Position numbers and translations under genes: made by a program. The notes below the pieces were generated by a model. That model saw only the letters and a program-made list of their open reading frames with translations, was not told where the DNA came from and ran no database searches. Positions 9,030 through 18,247 of a DNA stretch of 64,000 bases are shown here, in pieces (position 1 is the stretch's first letter; each line of letters opens with the position of its first letter). Location of the stretch: contig DASVHD010000035.1 in the NCBI GenBank assembly GCA_036382775.1, forward strand, positions 155,001 through 219,000, in the 5' to 3' direction. Source of the DNA: a bacterium (GTDB lineage Bacteria > Hydrothermota > Tepidihabitantia > SM23-42 > JAOAFX01).

Positions 9030-10021
9030 TGAGATAATTCCTCAAAAGCCCTGTCAATATTTTCCTTAGAAACTACATCGCACGCGTTTGAATATTTAAT
9101 CAAGAAACGTGCCATCTTGAGTATAGATATTACTGGATAATGGTATTTGAAATATACCAGCGGTATGATGTATAGAAAGCTCGCAAACCGCCATACATAC
9201 CAGTAAGTCCGGCGATAATAATGTTTGAAGTTCACAAAGCGATTGAAATAATGTAAAAATACGGAACGCATGTTGGCAAACGCTTCTTTCCGCGTCGCTC
9301 CTATTTTATGAAAAACGACCGCCTTACGAACGCATCCCATTTTTATCCCGTGCTTTTTCATCTTCAAGCTAAGATCGTAATCTTCCTCGCCGAAAAAAAA
9401 ATGATCAGACAGACCGCCAAATTTCTTGAAGATTTCAGATCTTGCCAATAGCGCGCACCCGGTTATGAAGGTGATCCCTTGCACCGAGTCGTCCGGGCAT
9501 TCGCTGGCCAGCTGATCGCAGTCATAATAATGGCGATGTCCGAAAATAGTGAGCCTGCCACCTGAATTGGCTATCCTGTCGCGCTCGCCATAATGTCTTA
9601 TCTGCGGGGTCACTACTCCCAAGTAAGGCTCATGCTCCATTGTATCGATAAGATATCCAAGCGCCTTTGGAGCTATGACCGTATCATTGTTTAACAGCAT
9701 TATATATTTGTAACCCCGCCCGGCGGCGTAAGCAATGCCAATGTTGTTTCCGCCCGCAAATCCAAGGTTGCTTCGGTTCTCGAACAACAGGTGTTTAATA
9801 CCAAACCCGTGTTTTGACAACCATTCTTTCATCTTTTTCACGGAATCGTTCATTGACCCATTGTCGATCAATAATACCGTAAAATCCTTATATTCTGATT
9901 TTTTAAGTGATTCAATGCATTCGATCGTATCCTGCCATGTATTCCAGTTGATCACCACGATGGACAACATGGATTTTGGACCGGTATTGATGCTTTTTAA
10001 TGGATCAGATCTCGCGGTCAT
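9020..10021 (-). CDS. Family 2 glycosyltransferase (rhamnosyltransferase-like)
   Basis: A 333-aa inverting GT-A glycosyltransferase. LSIVVINWN (about residues 19-27) is the nucleotide-sugar binding strand, NLGFAGGNNIGI a conserved GT2 block, MLLNNDTV carries the NND form of the DXD metal motif, and FFGEEDYDLSLK holds the EED acceptor/catalytic-base motif. This arrangement is shared with rhamnosyltransferases such as WbbL-like enzymes. A hydrophobic C-terminal segment may anchor it to the membrane. It overlaps the Wzx stop (ATGA) and the polymerase start, so it is cotranscribed between them. Confidence 0.88.
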   Translation of the reverse strand: MTARSDPLKSINTGPKSMLSIVVINWNTWQDTIECIESLKKSEYKDFTVLLIDNGSMNDSVKKMKEWLSKHGFGIKHLLFENRSNLGFAGGNNIGIAYAAGRGYKYIMLLNNDTVIAPKALGYLIDTMEHEPYLGVVTPQIRHYGERDRIANSGGRLTIFGHRHYYDCDQLASECPDDSVQGITFITGCALLARSEIFKKFGGLSDHFFFGEEDYDLSLKMKKHGIKMGCVRKAVVFHKIGATRKEAFANMRSVFLHYFNRFVNFKHYYRRTYWYVWRFASFLYIIPLVYFKYHYPVISILKMARFLIKYSNACDVVSKENIDRAFEELSQCY

Positions 10022-11595
10022 GCGTTCTTCCCCAATCTGCGTTTAACGAATGAGCACTCATCGTCGCTGAATTCACCGAAAATAAAAAGCGCTACCAGAT
10101 AAATCGGGATAATGGCGATACCGGCGATCAAGAGTTTCATAAAAGATGAAATAGCGATGAATTTCAATGTTGTCAAGAAGGCCGCAACGCACAATGAAGC
10201 GATAACGATCTTACCGAGCGACCTCCACGGTATCAGCCATGGGATGTCCCGTTTCGTGCCGAAAAACACCAGCACTGGATAAAGAGTAAAGCAAACCAAT
10301 GTTGTGACCGCCGCCGCGATATATCCGAACCAAGGTATGAATATCAGATTCAAAACAATCTTAACGACCGTGCAAATTATGACATAATAGAACATGATCC
10401 TGGTTTTTTCTCGGAACTCCAGCCCCTTATGTCCAAACATTGCAAAGGACCAGATCAAGATGCCAATCAAAACTATTGGCATGACCAGGTTTCCTTCCCG
10501 GTACTCCGATCCAAGAAAAACATTCGCGAACTCACGGGAAAAAACTACAATATAGGTTAAGACCGGGAATGACAGTATCAAGAAATAACGCGAGAATGAT
10601 CTTATGAGCTGTTGCACGCGCACACTATTGGTGGCAATATCAGTACCTGCCTTCATGAGAATCGGGTGAGCTGCATTCAAGAGCGGCGTTGTGATCAGCG
10701 CCATTGCTGAAGCCATAAGGTTGTAATTAGAGCTGTAGATACCAACTTCCCGGCTGTCCCGGAGAATTTGGATGACGTAGCGGTCGGCAATACTCAGGAG
10801 TTCGGCACCAAGAAACCAGCCGATCATAGGAAATCCATAGAAAAAGAACTGTTGAAAGAAACTAACCAAACTTGCATTATTTTTTTTATTCGTCTCATCA
10901 ATGACAAGTCGCTGTGTCGGTCGAAAGCTCGGCAGGTTTTGGTAAGTGAATAACATGGGAATGATAATGACAAAAAAAGCCGAAAAAATGCCCCACAATA
11001 AACTGTCCACGGTCCGACTGTACAATATGACGATCAATAATGGAATGAAAAATTTTAGCATCCCGTTGAGGATGGTAAAAATGCTGAAATACCATGATCT
11101 TAGGTCCGCCTGATAGAGTGTGATCAAACAATTGAACCATATTCCGGATACGATCAACAGGAATGACACAAAGAAATAGCTCTCATATGATCCTAAAACA
11201 CCGCGTATAGGATAAGTTACCACGACCACCACTGCGAAAGTCATGGTTAAAAGCAAGAGCAAAGTCGTGAACTTCTCGTTAAAGAATCCGACTTGTCCAT
11301 TGGCAACGTATTGCGCGCGGTATCTTAGCACCGACTGCACTATCCACTGCGAGGCAAAAGCCGTCACTATCGTGGTCGTAGTTAATACCAGGATATATTG
11401 CCCGTAGAGAGAAGGGTCGAATAACCGCGTAAAGACAGCGACGGCCAGAACTCCCAAAATACCGGGGATGATCTTTGCGGGGACGTACAACAGGGTATCT
11501 TTGGCAAGTTTCTTCATCACGGTCCGCATGGCATTGTCAAAGGGAACTCCCGCTGGTTCTTTGTTGCCCGCACTGGTTGTTTCAGAATGATCCAT
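10018..11595 (-). CDS. Wzx-type lipid-linked oligosaccharide flippase
   Basis: A polytopic protein of about 525 residues in the MATE/polysaccharide-transporter group, with 12-14 predicted helices. It should flip undecaprenyl-linked repeat units to the periplasmic face. The start is ATG at 11595. An in-frame TTG at 11637 would add 14 residues, but that TTG is the first triplet of the -35 box of this gene's own promoter, so it cannot be on the transcript. The conserved first helix follows a polar N-terminus (PAKIIPGILGVLAVAVFTRL). First gene of wzx / GT2 / wzy. Confidence 0.85.
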   Translation of the reverse strand: MDHSETTSAGNKEPAGVPFDNAMRTVMKKLAKDTLLYVPAKIIPGILGVLAVAVFTRLFDPSLYGQYILVLTTTTIVTAFASQWIVQSVLRYRAQYVANGQVGFFNEKFTTLLLLLTMTFAVVVVVTYPIRGVLGSYESYFFVSFLLIVSGIWFNCLITLYQADLRSWYFSIFTILNGMLKFFIPLLIVILYSRTVDSLLWGIFSAFFVIIIPMLFTYQNLPSFRPTQRLVIDETNKKNNASLVSFFQQFFFYGFPMIGWFLGAELLSIADRYVIQILRDSREVGIYSSNYNLMASAMALITTPLLNAAHPILMKAGTDIATNSVRVQQLIRSFSRYFLILSFPVLTYIVVFSREFANVFLGSEYREGNLVMPIVLIGILIWSFAMFGHKGLEFREKTRIMFYYVIICTVVKIVLNLIFIPWFGYIAAAVTTLVCFTLYPVLVFFGTKRDIPWLIPWRSLGKIVIASLCVAAFLTTLKFIAISSFMKLLIAGIAIIPIYLVALFIFGEFSDDECSFVKRRLGKNA

Positions 11596-11608
11596 AAACT
11601 TGATTTGT

Positions 11609-11637
11609 ATTATATATCCCAATATTGCTAATGTCAA
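11609..11637 (-). promoter_or_regulatory. Promoter of the wzx / GT2 / wzy operon
   Basis: On the minus strand: TTGACA (11637-11632), 17-bp spacer, TATAAT (11614-11609), then 13 bases to ATG 11595. The leader would be only about 6 nt, with no SD sequence. The divergent glycosyltransferase promoter begins 20 bp away. Confidence 0.83.
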
Positions 11638-11657
11638 GTTATCTATTGGTTACTCTC

Positions 11658-11685
11658 TTGAAAATCCAATGTTTTTCAGTATAAT
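11658..11685 (+). promoter_or_regulatory. Promoter of the GT4 / oxidoreductase / heparinase / GT4 operon
   Basis: TTGAAA (11658-11663), 16-bp spacer, TATAAT (11680-11685). The first ATG (11698) lies 12 bases after the -10 box. A TTG at 11689 lies too close to be transcribed with normal start-site selection. Confidence 0.8.
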
Positions 11686-11697
11686 TCCTTGATTGTC

Positions 11698-12759
11698 ATG
11701 CAAACAGATCTTCTGTCGTCCAGGTCATTTAATAATCATAAACGTATCTGTTTTTTTGCCCATGTGCATGACAAAAAAGTATTGGAATTGGTGGAATTCT
11801 ACCATAACGATATCAGAATACTCACTGAACTCGGTTTCGATATTTCTATTGCCACGCGGTATCACGAGATCCCGCTGCGCTGCGATCTGTATTACTCGTG
11901 GTGGTGGGCTACCGGCATCCAGGCGTTGGCCGCGGCTCGACTTGCGGGCAAACCGATCATCATGGTCGGCAATGTGCGGTTCGATCAAGACGCGCCTTAT
12001 GGATTTCCCAAGGCTTCGATTTTAAAGATGGTATGCATAAAATCCGCCTTGAGGCTAGCGACGGTTATACTTACGACTTCGCAGTATGAGAATGACATCG
12101 TGACCAGATACCGATCCCGGGATGTTCATATGGTTTATCACGGCATTGACCTCGATATATACAATCCCAATAAAGCAGGCCCCAGAGAAGAGATCCTGTT
12201 CACGATCTGCAACCTCTACCATGAAAATGCCAAACGGAAAAGGATCATTGAAACGATCGAAGCGTTCGCCCTTATCGCACAAAAGTTTCCCGCGTATAAA
12301 TTGGTCATCGCGGGCGGAAGCGCCGGGATACAGGACCGGACCAAAGAAACGCTGCTGGCGCTTGTGGACCATTTAAACCTGCGGGGACGGGTGGTCTTTA
12401 CCGGCTCCATTTCTCTGGTAGAAAAGATAGAGTTCTATCGCAAGGCACAGGCATTCGTTCAGCCGTCTGTATACGAAGGCTTCGGCCTGGCGATCGCCGA
12501 GGCGATGGCATGTGGAACGCCCGTGGTCGTTTGCAGATCGGGCGCGACGCCGGAAGTGGTCGGGGACGCCGGTCTTTATGTTTCCGGAACATCGCAAGAT
12601 ATCGCCGATGGTCTCGTCCAGCTGTTGCGCAATAAAAATTTACGGCAAGATCTGGGTACCATGGGACAAACCCGCGTCATTCAGATGTTCTCCTATGAGA
12701 ACCGGAAAAAAACCCTTAAAAAAATTATTGATTCCACTTTGAAAAAGGAGCGATCATGA
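11698..12759 (+). CDS. GT4-family glycosyltransferase
   Basis: About 353 residues with a GT-B fold. The C-terminal donor site is clear: SVYEGFGLAIAEAMACGTPV, the E-x7-E type motif of retaining GT4 enzymes, followed by SGATPEVVGDAG. The N-terminal acceptor domain is less conserved. It would add a sugar from a nucleotide donor to the growing lipid-linked repeat unit on the cytoplasmic side. ATG 11698 is chosen from the promoter position; TTG 11689 is an alternative that adds three residues. The end overlaps the next gene by 4 bp (ATGA), starting a tight four-gene run. Confidence 0.87.
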   Translation: MQTDLLSSRSFNNHKRICFFAHVHDKKVLELVEFYHNDIRILTELGFDISIATRYHEIPLRCDLYYSWWWATGIQALAAARLAGKPIIMVGNVRFDQDAPYGFPKASILKMVCIKSALRLATVILTTSQYENDIVTRYRSRDVHMVYHGIDLDIYNPNKAGPREEILFTICNLYHENAKRKRIIETIEAFALIAQKFPAYKLVIAGGSAGIQDRTKETLLALVDHLNLRGRVVFTGSISLVEKIEFYRKAQAFVQPSVYEGFGLAIAEAMACGTPVVVCRSGATPEVVGDAGLYVSGTSQDIADGLVQLLRNKNLRQDLGTMGQTRVIQMFSYENRKKTLKKIIDSTLKKERS

Positions 12760-14903
12760 AACAAGTCGTGCAGGATGCGCGTAAAGGGCTTATCAAGGTG
12801 ATCGATGTGCCCGTTCCGCTTCTCAAGGACAATTGCATTCTGGTCAAAAACCGGTACTCTCTAATAAGCGCCGGCACAGAAAAACTCATGCTTGAATTTG
12901 CCAGGAAATCGCTTCTCGGAAAAGCCAGAGCAAGGCCAGATCTTTTCAAACAGATTAGAGAAAAAATGAAAAGGGACGGTATCGGTTTTACGATCCAGCG
13001 CGCCATGAGGCGACTGGAAGTGCCGTCAGCCGTTGGATATAGCTGCGCCGGTGAGATTGTGGAAATCGGTAAAGGTATCTCGGGCGTAAAACCGGGCGAT
13101 GGTGTCGCCTGCGCCGGTGCCGGATATGCCAATCATGCCGAATACATAACCGTGCCTAAAAATCTGTTCGTAAAAATACCTACTGGCGTCGATTATAAAG
13201 CGGCGGCCTACGCGACGGTCGGAAGCGTTGCCCTACACGGCATAAGGACCGCTGGCGTAAGCGTGAATGAAAGCGTGACCGTGATCGGCGCAGGTCTGAT
13301 CGGCCAGATTACGATGCAGATCCTGAAAGCGGCCGGCTGCAGGGTAGTGGGATTTGACACGGATAAACGAAAGATCGCGTTTGCCTTGAAACATGGACTT
13401 AGTTTTGGAGCGAGTTCAGACCGTGAGATCATATCCCTTGTCGATCAATTAACTAATGGAAGGGGTCTTGATTGCGTGATCATTACGGCATCCACCACCA
13501 GTAATGAACCCGTAGAGCTTGCTGGAGAGCTGTTACGGGATCGAGGAAAAGTCGTTGTCGTCGGCTCGGTAAAAATGGATATACCGCGCAGGACATTCTA
13601 CAACAAAGAACTGGATCTTATCGTCTCCAGATCGTATGGTCCGGGACGGTACGATACCGAGTTTGAAGAAAAAGGCCACGATTATCCCATGGGATACGTG
13701 CGCTGGACCGAAACACGCAACATGGAATCGGTACTCGAACTTATTAAAGACAAAAAACTTGACGTTGATATCCTTACCTCCCACATCTACAATATCGACG
13801 AAGTGGAGAAAGCCTATAAGTTAATATCCGGGAAAGGGCTCAGTTATTATGGCATCCTGCTCAAATTTGATCCCGCAGAACCGGCAAAGACCATTAGCCT
13901 CAAGCCGGAATTGCACAAACCAAGCGCCTCGGTCAGGATCGGCGTTATTGGTGCCGGCAATTTTGCCCGTGATTTTCTTCTGCCCCAGATCAGCAAGATG
14001 CGCGATATTTCGATCCACGGGGTAGCTACTGCCAAGGGCCTGAGCGCCAGGTATGTTGCTGATAAATACAGCGTTAATTATATCACCACTGATAGTAACA
14101 AGGTCCTGCATGACAAGGACATAAATACCGTTTTCATATTCACAAGACATGATACCCATGCTTCATATACCATTGAAGCCCTCAAGCATAACAAACATGT
14201 CTTTGTCGAAAAACCATTGGCAACCAGCGAAAACCAACTTCAAGAGCTTATTCAAACCTGGAAACGGTATCCACAAATGGTCATGGTTGGGTATAACCGC
14301 AGATTTTCCCCTATTATCAGATCCGTGCTTGAAAAAATGCCCAAAGGCAATCCCCAGACGGGCGTTTACCGCATCAATGCCGGAGCGATCCCATCCAGCA
14401 GCTGGGTGCATGACGAAAATGAAGGCGGGGGCCGGATCATCGGTGAAGTATGTCACTTTGTCGACCTGGCAATGTATCTCACGGCAAGCCGTCCTTCACG
14501 GGTATATTCTACGACCGCTTTATCTTATGATAATGTATCATGCGTGATCGAATTCGAGAATGGCTCGGTTTTCAACATCATTTACACAACGCTTGGGAAT
14601 CCTGCTTTGCCCAAAGAGAGGATCGAGATCTACAGTCAGGGTAAGGTTGCGATCATAGATGATTTCAGGGGTTATTCAATTATAACGGGAGACCAGGGAA
14701 CTATCCAGAAATCAGGTAAAACGGACAAGGGTTTTCTTCAGGAAATAATTTCTTTTATCGACGCCGTCAAGAACGGAACACCCCCGCCGATCTCTTTTGA
14801 AGATCTGGTCATTAGCACCTATACAACTTTGAAAATAATTGAATCCGCGTCGAAAAACATGCCGGTAAAGATCAATCTCACATCGCTGATAGATGTTAAA
14901 TAG
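12756..14903 (+). CDS. Two-domain oxidoreductase: zinc alcohol dehydrogenase plus Gfo/Idh/MocA domain
   Basis: A 715-aa natural fusion. Residues about 1-370 form a medium-chain dehydrogenase: substrate domain, then Rossmann motif VIGAGLIGQITMQ near 178. Residues about 390-715 form a Gfo/Idh/MocA enzyme with GVIGAGNFARDF near 400 and the conserved EKPLA near 483. This two-domain architecture recurs in exopolysaccharide and O-antigen loci, where it is thought to oxidise a sugar nucleotide. The classical zinc ligands of alcohol dehydrogenase are not obvious, so the first domain may use a non-zinc mechanism. It overlaps the upstream GT by 4 bp and the downstream heparinase-like gene by 11 bp. Confidence 0.87.
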   Translation: MKQVVQDARKGLIKVIDVPVPLLKDNCILVKNRYSLISAGTEKLMLEFARKSLLGKARARPDLFKQIREKMKRDGIGFTIQRAMRRLEVPSAVGYSCAGEIVEIGKGISGVKPGDGVACAGAGYANHAEYITVPKNLFVKIPTGVDYKAAAYATVGSVALHGIRTAGVSVNESVTVIGAGLIGQITMQILKAAGCRVVGFDTDKRKIAFALKHGLSFGASSDREIISLVDQLTNGRGLDCVIITASTTSNEPVELAGELLRDRGKVVVVGSVKMDIPRRTFYNKELDLIVSRSYGPGRYDTEFEEKGHDYPMGYVRWTETRNMESVLELIKDKKLDVDILTSHIYNIDEVEKAYKLISGKGLSYYGILLKFDPAEPAKTISLKPELHKPSASVRIGVIGAGNFARDFLLPQISKMRDISIHGVATAKGLSARYVADKYSVNYITTDSNKVLHDKDINTVFIFTRHDTHASYTIEALKHNKHVFVEKPLATSENQLQELIQTWKRYPQMVMVGYNRRFSPIIRSVLEKMPKGNPQTGVYRINAGAIPSSSWVHDENEGGGRIIGEVCHFVDLAMYLTASRPSRVYSTTALSYDNVSCVIEFENGSVFNIIYTTLGNPALPKERIEIYSQGKVAIIDDFRGYSIITGDQGTIQKSGKTDKGFLQEIISFIDAVKNGTPPPISFEDLVISTYTTLKIIESASKNMPVKINLTSLIDVK

Positions 14904-16890
14904 GATCGTTAATAACTGCCGCAAGATCCATCGGCGCGGCTTTCAGGATCTAACATGGCGGCTAATGTTGCGCTTTAAAAAGCCATCCATAGTAAAGGAT
15001 CTTTGCAATCGCCTGCCACCCGATCTAACCCCCTCCACGGCCATTGTTTCTGCTGATGATTTCCTTGCAATCACGGATTTGATCAACGACGGGCAACGGA
15101 GTAGAGTTATTGAAGAAGCACAAAATATTCTCAAAGGACGCTTGAATATATATCATACGCGGGAAATACACGCCGGGCAAACGATAAACTGGCATCATGA
15201 TGTCCTGACAAATATTACATGGCCCAAAGTACCCTGGCGTTCAATACGCCTAAAACAGGATCATCTGGGCAGCATCAGAAATATATGGGAACTCAACCGG
15301 CACAAACATTTTGTGGTCCTTGGAAAGGCGTATATTTATACGAACGATAAACGGTTTTTTAACGGATTCAAGGAACATTTTGAATCATGGATTCGTCAGA
15401 ACCCGTATGGCATCGGTGTTAACTGGTATAGTTCACTTGAGATCGCCATGCGTGCCATATCATGGCTCTGGGTATATACTTTTTTTGGCCAAACTCCAGC
15501 CTTTGCAAAGATCCATGATCCATTTATTAACAATCTCTATATCCACGCGCAGCATATATATCATTATCGCAGTGAATTCCTCCATCCAAGCAATCATAAT
15601 ATTGGAGAAGCAGCGGCATTATACATGCTTTGTGCAGTTTTTCCTCAATTCGACCCAGATCGAACCTGGCGCAAAAAAGCCAGAGATATGCTCGAAAAGG
15701 AGGTTATACGCCAGACTTATACTGATGGCGGATGTAAAGAGCAGTCTTTCTCCTATATGCTTTTTGATCTGGACCTGCTGATGCAGACGCTGTTTGTAAG
15801 CGAACGCATGGGCGATGCTTTTTCTGATCATTTTGTCACCCGGATCGAAAAGATGCTAGATTGTCTGTCATTACTGGCACAACCGGGTAACAAAATACCT
15901 ATGGTCGGTGATAGCGACAACGCGCGGGGACTGCCGATTATAAACAGCTGCAATTTTTGGCAGGAAGAAGACTTGTTTTGTCTGGGTGGCTTATTCTTTG
16001 ACCGCAGAGATCTTTTAAGTAAAACAAAAATCTTCACAGAAAGCGCCGCCTGGCTCACTGGAGCAAGAGGATATAAAAAATACCATACTCTCAAAAAAGT
16101 TGCAACACAGAATTCTTCAACTTATTTGCTTCAGAGCGGATATTTTATCCTGCGTGACAACAGGAAACATGACATCTATGTTCTATACGACGTCGGCGAA
16201 TTGGGGATCGGCAAAGTAGCGGGCCACGGTCATGATGATCTTACAAGCGTGGTGATTTCCATAAATAACAATGAATTTATAATAGACCCTGGAACTTATA
16301 CCTACTCTGCGCAGGATCCCCGGCGTTCCTATTTGCGATCCACCAGCGCTCATAATACAATATTGATAGACAATACTCCAAGGATAAAACCACTTTCGAG
16401 CTTTGACTGGGATAAAACCATCAAAGGGCATGCAATACGTTATGGATTTTTGGATAAGATTGATTTTGCAGAAGCCAGCTACGATTATAAAGCGCACGTT
16501 ACCCATCGGAGAAAAACAGTTCTGCAAAAACACGGGTGGATAGGTATCCAGGATCACATCGCCGGACATGGTCTTCACCAGGTCGAGTTGAATTTCCATC
16601 TTTCACCTGAGGTTATTATTGTTGACCATACCGGCAATTCGATTTTGTGCAGGAACAGACGGAATTACCTGATCCTGTATGTCTCTAACTATGATTACGC
16701 GCTTTCCGTGGTCAAGGATGAAGTCTCATACACATATGGTATTTCGATACCGTCAAAGACGATCAAACTGGCAGCGCATCGATTCCTGCCGGAGACCGTG
16801 ACCACGCTTTTTGTTCCAAGTTTTGGTAAACCCAATATTATGAGTGAACAAGCACTGGATCAGGCCTTCAAAACCATCGAGACCATATGA
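14893..16890 (+). CDS. Heparinase II/III family protein of a polysaccharide locus
   Basis: A 665-aa protein with an N-terminal alpha/alpha-toroid (residues about 100-400, containing HNIGEAAALYMLC) and a C-terminal heparinase II/III beta-sheet domain (GHGHDDLTSVVISI near 440, then FIIDPGTYTYS, and RRSYLRSTSAHNTILIDN). The first His-rich motif carries the residues usually assigned to catalysis and metal binding. No signal peptide is visible; the N-terminus is basic and non-hydrophobic, unlike the exported heparinase-like protein at 3493-6351. Members found in O-antigen or capsule loci are often called uronate lyases or epimerase-like, but their real activity is poorly defined. Cotranscribed with both neighbours by overlap. 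Confidence 0.8.
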   Translation: MLNRIVNNCRKIHRRGFQDLTWRLMLRFKKPSIVKDLCNRLPPDLTPSTAIVSADDFLAITDLINDGQRSRVIEEAQNILKGRLNIYHTREIHAGQTINWHHDVLTNITWPKVPWRSIRLKQDHLGSIRNIWELNRHKHFVVLGKAYIYTNDKRFFNGFKEHFESWIRQNPYGIGVNWYSSLEIAMRAISWLWVYTFFGQTPAFAKIHDPFINNLYIHAQHIYHYRSEFLHPSNHNIGEAAALYMLCAVFPQFDPDRTWRKKARDMLEKEVIRQTYTDGGCKEQSFSYMLFDLDLLMQTLFVSERMGDAFSDHFVTRIEKMLDCLSLLAQPGNKIPMVGDSDNARGLPIINSCNFWQEEDLFCLGGLFFDRRDLLSKTKIFTESAAWLTGARGYKKYHTLKKVATQNSSTYLLQSGYFILRDNRKHDIYVLYDVGELGIGKVAGHGHDDLTSVVISINNNEFIIDPGTYTYSAQDPRRSYLRSTSAHNTILIDNTPRIKPLSSFDWDKTIKGHAIRYGFLDKIDFAEASYDYKAHVTHRRKTVLQKHGWIGIQDHIAGHGLHQVELNFHLSPEVIIVDHTGNSILCRNRRNYLILYVSNYDYALSVVKDEVSYTYGISIPSKTIKLAAHRFLPETVTTLFVPSFGKPNIMSEQALDQAFKTIETI

Positions 16891-18110
16891 AAATTCTTTA
16901 CATCACACAATACTATCCGCCCGAGATCGGTGCGGGGTCATTCAGGGCCGAAGCCATTGTCGACGGTTTAGCGCGAAGAGGCCATGAAGTAACGGTGATA
17001 ACCGAGATACCAAATTACCCGCATGGCAAGGTCTATACCGGGTTCAACAAAAGGCCATGGCAGGTCCGCAAATACAGCAATCATCAAGTTCATTATGTTT
17101 GGGTCAAGTCTGCTGTGAAGATGAATTTTATCAAGCGTATTGCGCTTTACCTGTCATTCGCATTCATGGCTATCGGCAAAGGCTTATTGTTGAAAGAAAA
17201 ACATGATGTCATTTATGTAACATCTCCGCCGCTCTTTGTAGGTATTACGGCTTATGTACTGGGCAAGATCCTTCGAATACCCTATATTTTTGAAGTCAGA
17301 GATCTCTGGCCTCAGATCGCGATCGAAAGCGGCGAACTCAGCAACCCAATAGCGATCAAAATGGCGAGATGGTTAGAATCCTTTCTATATCTGCATTCAC
17401 GACATATTGTAACCGTTACAAAAGGATTCAAGAGATCAATAAACCAAATGAATGTGCCGTCTTCAAAAGTTGACGTTGTTTTCAATTTTGCAAAAACGGA
17501 TCAAAATATAACAACTGCAATTCCAGATAATGTGAAGTCTAATTTTAATAATAGATTTACTGTCCTTTATGCCGGGATCCTTGGTTATTTTCAGGGTATT
17601 GATGTCATCATACAGGCCGCCAATCTAGTTAAGCACCAGCCGGATATTTTGTTTATAATAGTCGGCAAGGGAACCGAAGAGCAAGCGTTAAAGAAATTAA
17701 GTACCGAGCTCCAGTTAAAAAACATTGTATGGCTGCCACCTCAACCGAACACATTAACGCATGTTCTTTTGTCAACGGCTGGTTGTTCCGTGATCCCCTT
17801 AAAAAACCTACCCAGCCTAAGAATGACCATACCTTCCAAGCTGTTCGATTATATGGGTTGTGGCTGTCCAATTATCTTATCTGCCAGCGGTGAAGCGGTC
17901 GACATGCTGAGATCATCAGGGGCCGGTGTCTGTGTTGAACCAGAAAACGCCGATCAGTTAGCCAATGCCATTTTGAATTTATATAATAACAAAAACACAT
18001 GTAATGAATATTCACAAAAGGGTAAAAAAGCAGTAAACAGTATTTTCTCCAGTGAAAAGGCTATAGACACAATCAACAACATAGTGACGCGCGTGGTGAT
18101 AGGTTCCTGA
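16887..18110 (+). CDS. GT4-family glycosyltransferase (WbuB/WcaI-like)
   Basis: A 407-aa GT-B glycosyltransferase. The N-terminal signature QYYPPEIGAGSFRAEAIV followed by GHEVTVITEIPNYPHG is characteristic of WbuB/WcaI-type enzymes that transfer fucosamine or related amino sugars. The C-terminal nucleotide-sugar domain contains SKLFDYMGCGCPIILS and a VDMLRSSGAGVCVEP block. It starts at the ATGA overlap with the heparinase-like gene and ends the operon. The 3' half is more AT-rich than the rest of the locus. tRNA-Leu follows after 47 bp with its own promoter. Confidence 0.87.
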   Translation: MKILYITQYYPPEIGAGSFRAEAIVDGLARRGHEVTVITEIPNYPHGKVYTGFNKRPWQVRKYSNHQVHYVWVKSAVKMNFIKRIALYLSFAFMAIGKGLLLKEKHDVIYVTSPPLFVGITAYVLGKILRIPYIFEVRDLWPQIAIESGELSNPIAIKMARWLESFLYLHSRHIVTVTKGFKRSINQMNVPSSKVDVVFNFAKTDQNITTAIPDNVKSNFNNRFTVLYAGILGYFQGIDVIIQAANLVKHQPDILFIIVGKGTEEQALKKLSTELQLKNIVWLPPQPNTLTHVLLSTAGCSVIPLKNLPSLRMTIPSKLFDYMGCGCPIILSASGEAVDMLRSSGAGVCVEPENADQLANAILNLYNNKNTCNEYSQKGKKAVNSIFSSEKAIDTINNIVTRVVIGS

Positions 18111-18122
18111 CAACTTAGCAGG

Positions 18123-18150
18123 TTGACTATTCGGAAAATCTGAATATTAT
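18123..18150 (+). promoter_or_regulatory. Promoter of tRNA-Leu(CAG)
   Basis: TTGACT (18123-18128), 16-bp spacer, TATTAT (18145-18150), then 7 bases to the mature tRNA 5' G at 18158. The predicted start site coincides with the mature 5' end. Confidence 0.75.
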
Positions 18151-18157
18151 TTGCAAA

Positions 18158-18241
18158 GCCGGGGTGGCGGAATTGGCAGACGCACTAGGTTCAGGACCTA
18201 GCGCTCGCAAGGGCATAGGGGTTCAAATCCCCTCTCCGGCA
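18158..18241 (+). tRNA. tRNA-Leu(CAG)
   Basis: An 84-nt class II tRNA. The acceptor stem GCCGGGG pairs with CTCCGGC (one G-T), with discriminator A at 18241. The anticodon stem-loop is CTAGG-TTCAGGA-CCTAG with anticodon CAG, and the T loop is GTTCAAATC. A long variable arm (GCGCTCGCAAGGGC region) identifies leucine. The 3' CCA is not encoded. Confidence 0.95.
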
Positions 18242-18247
18242 TAGTTA

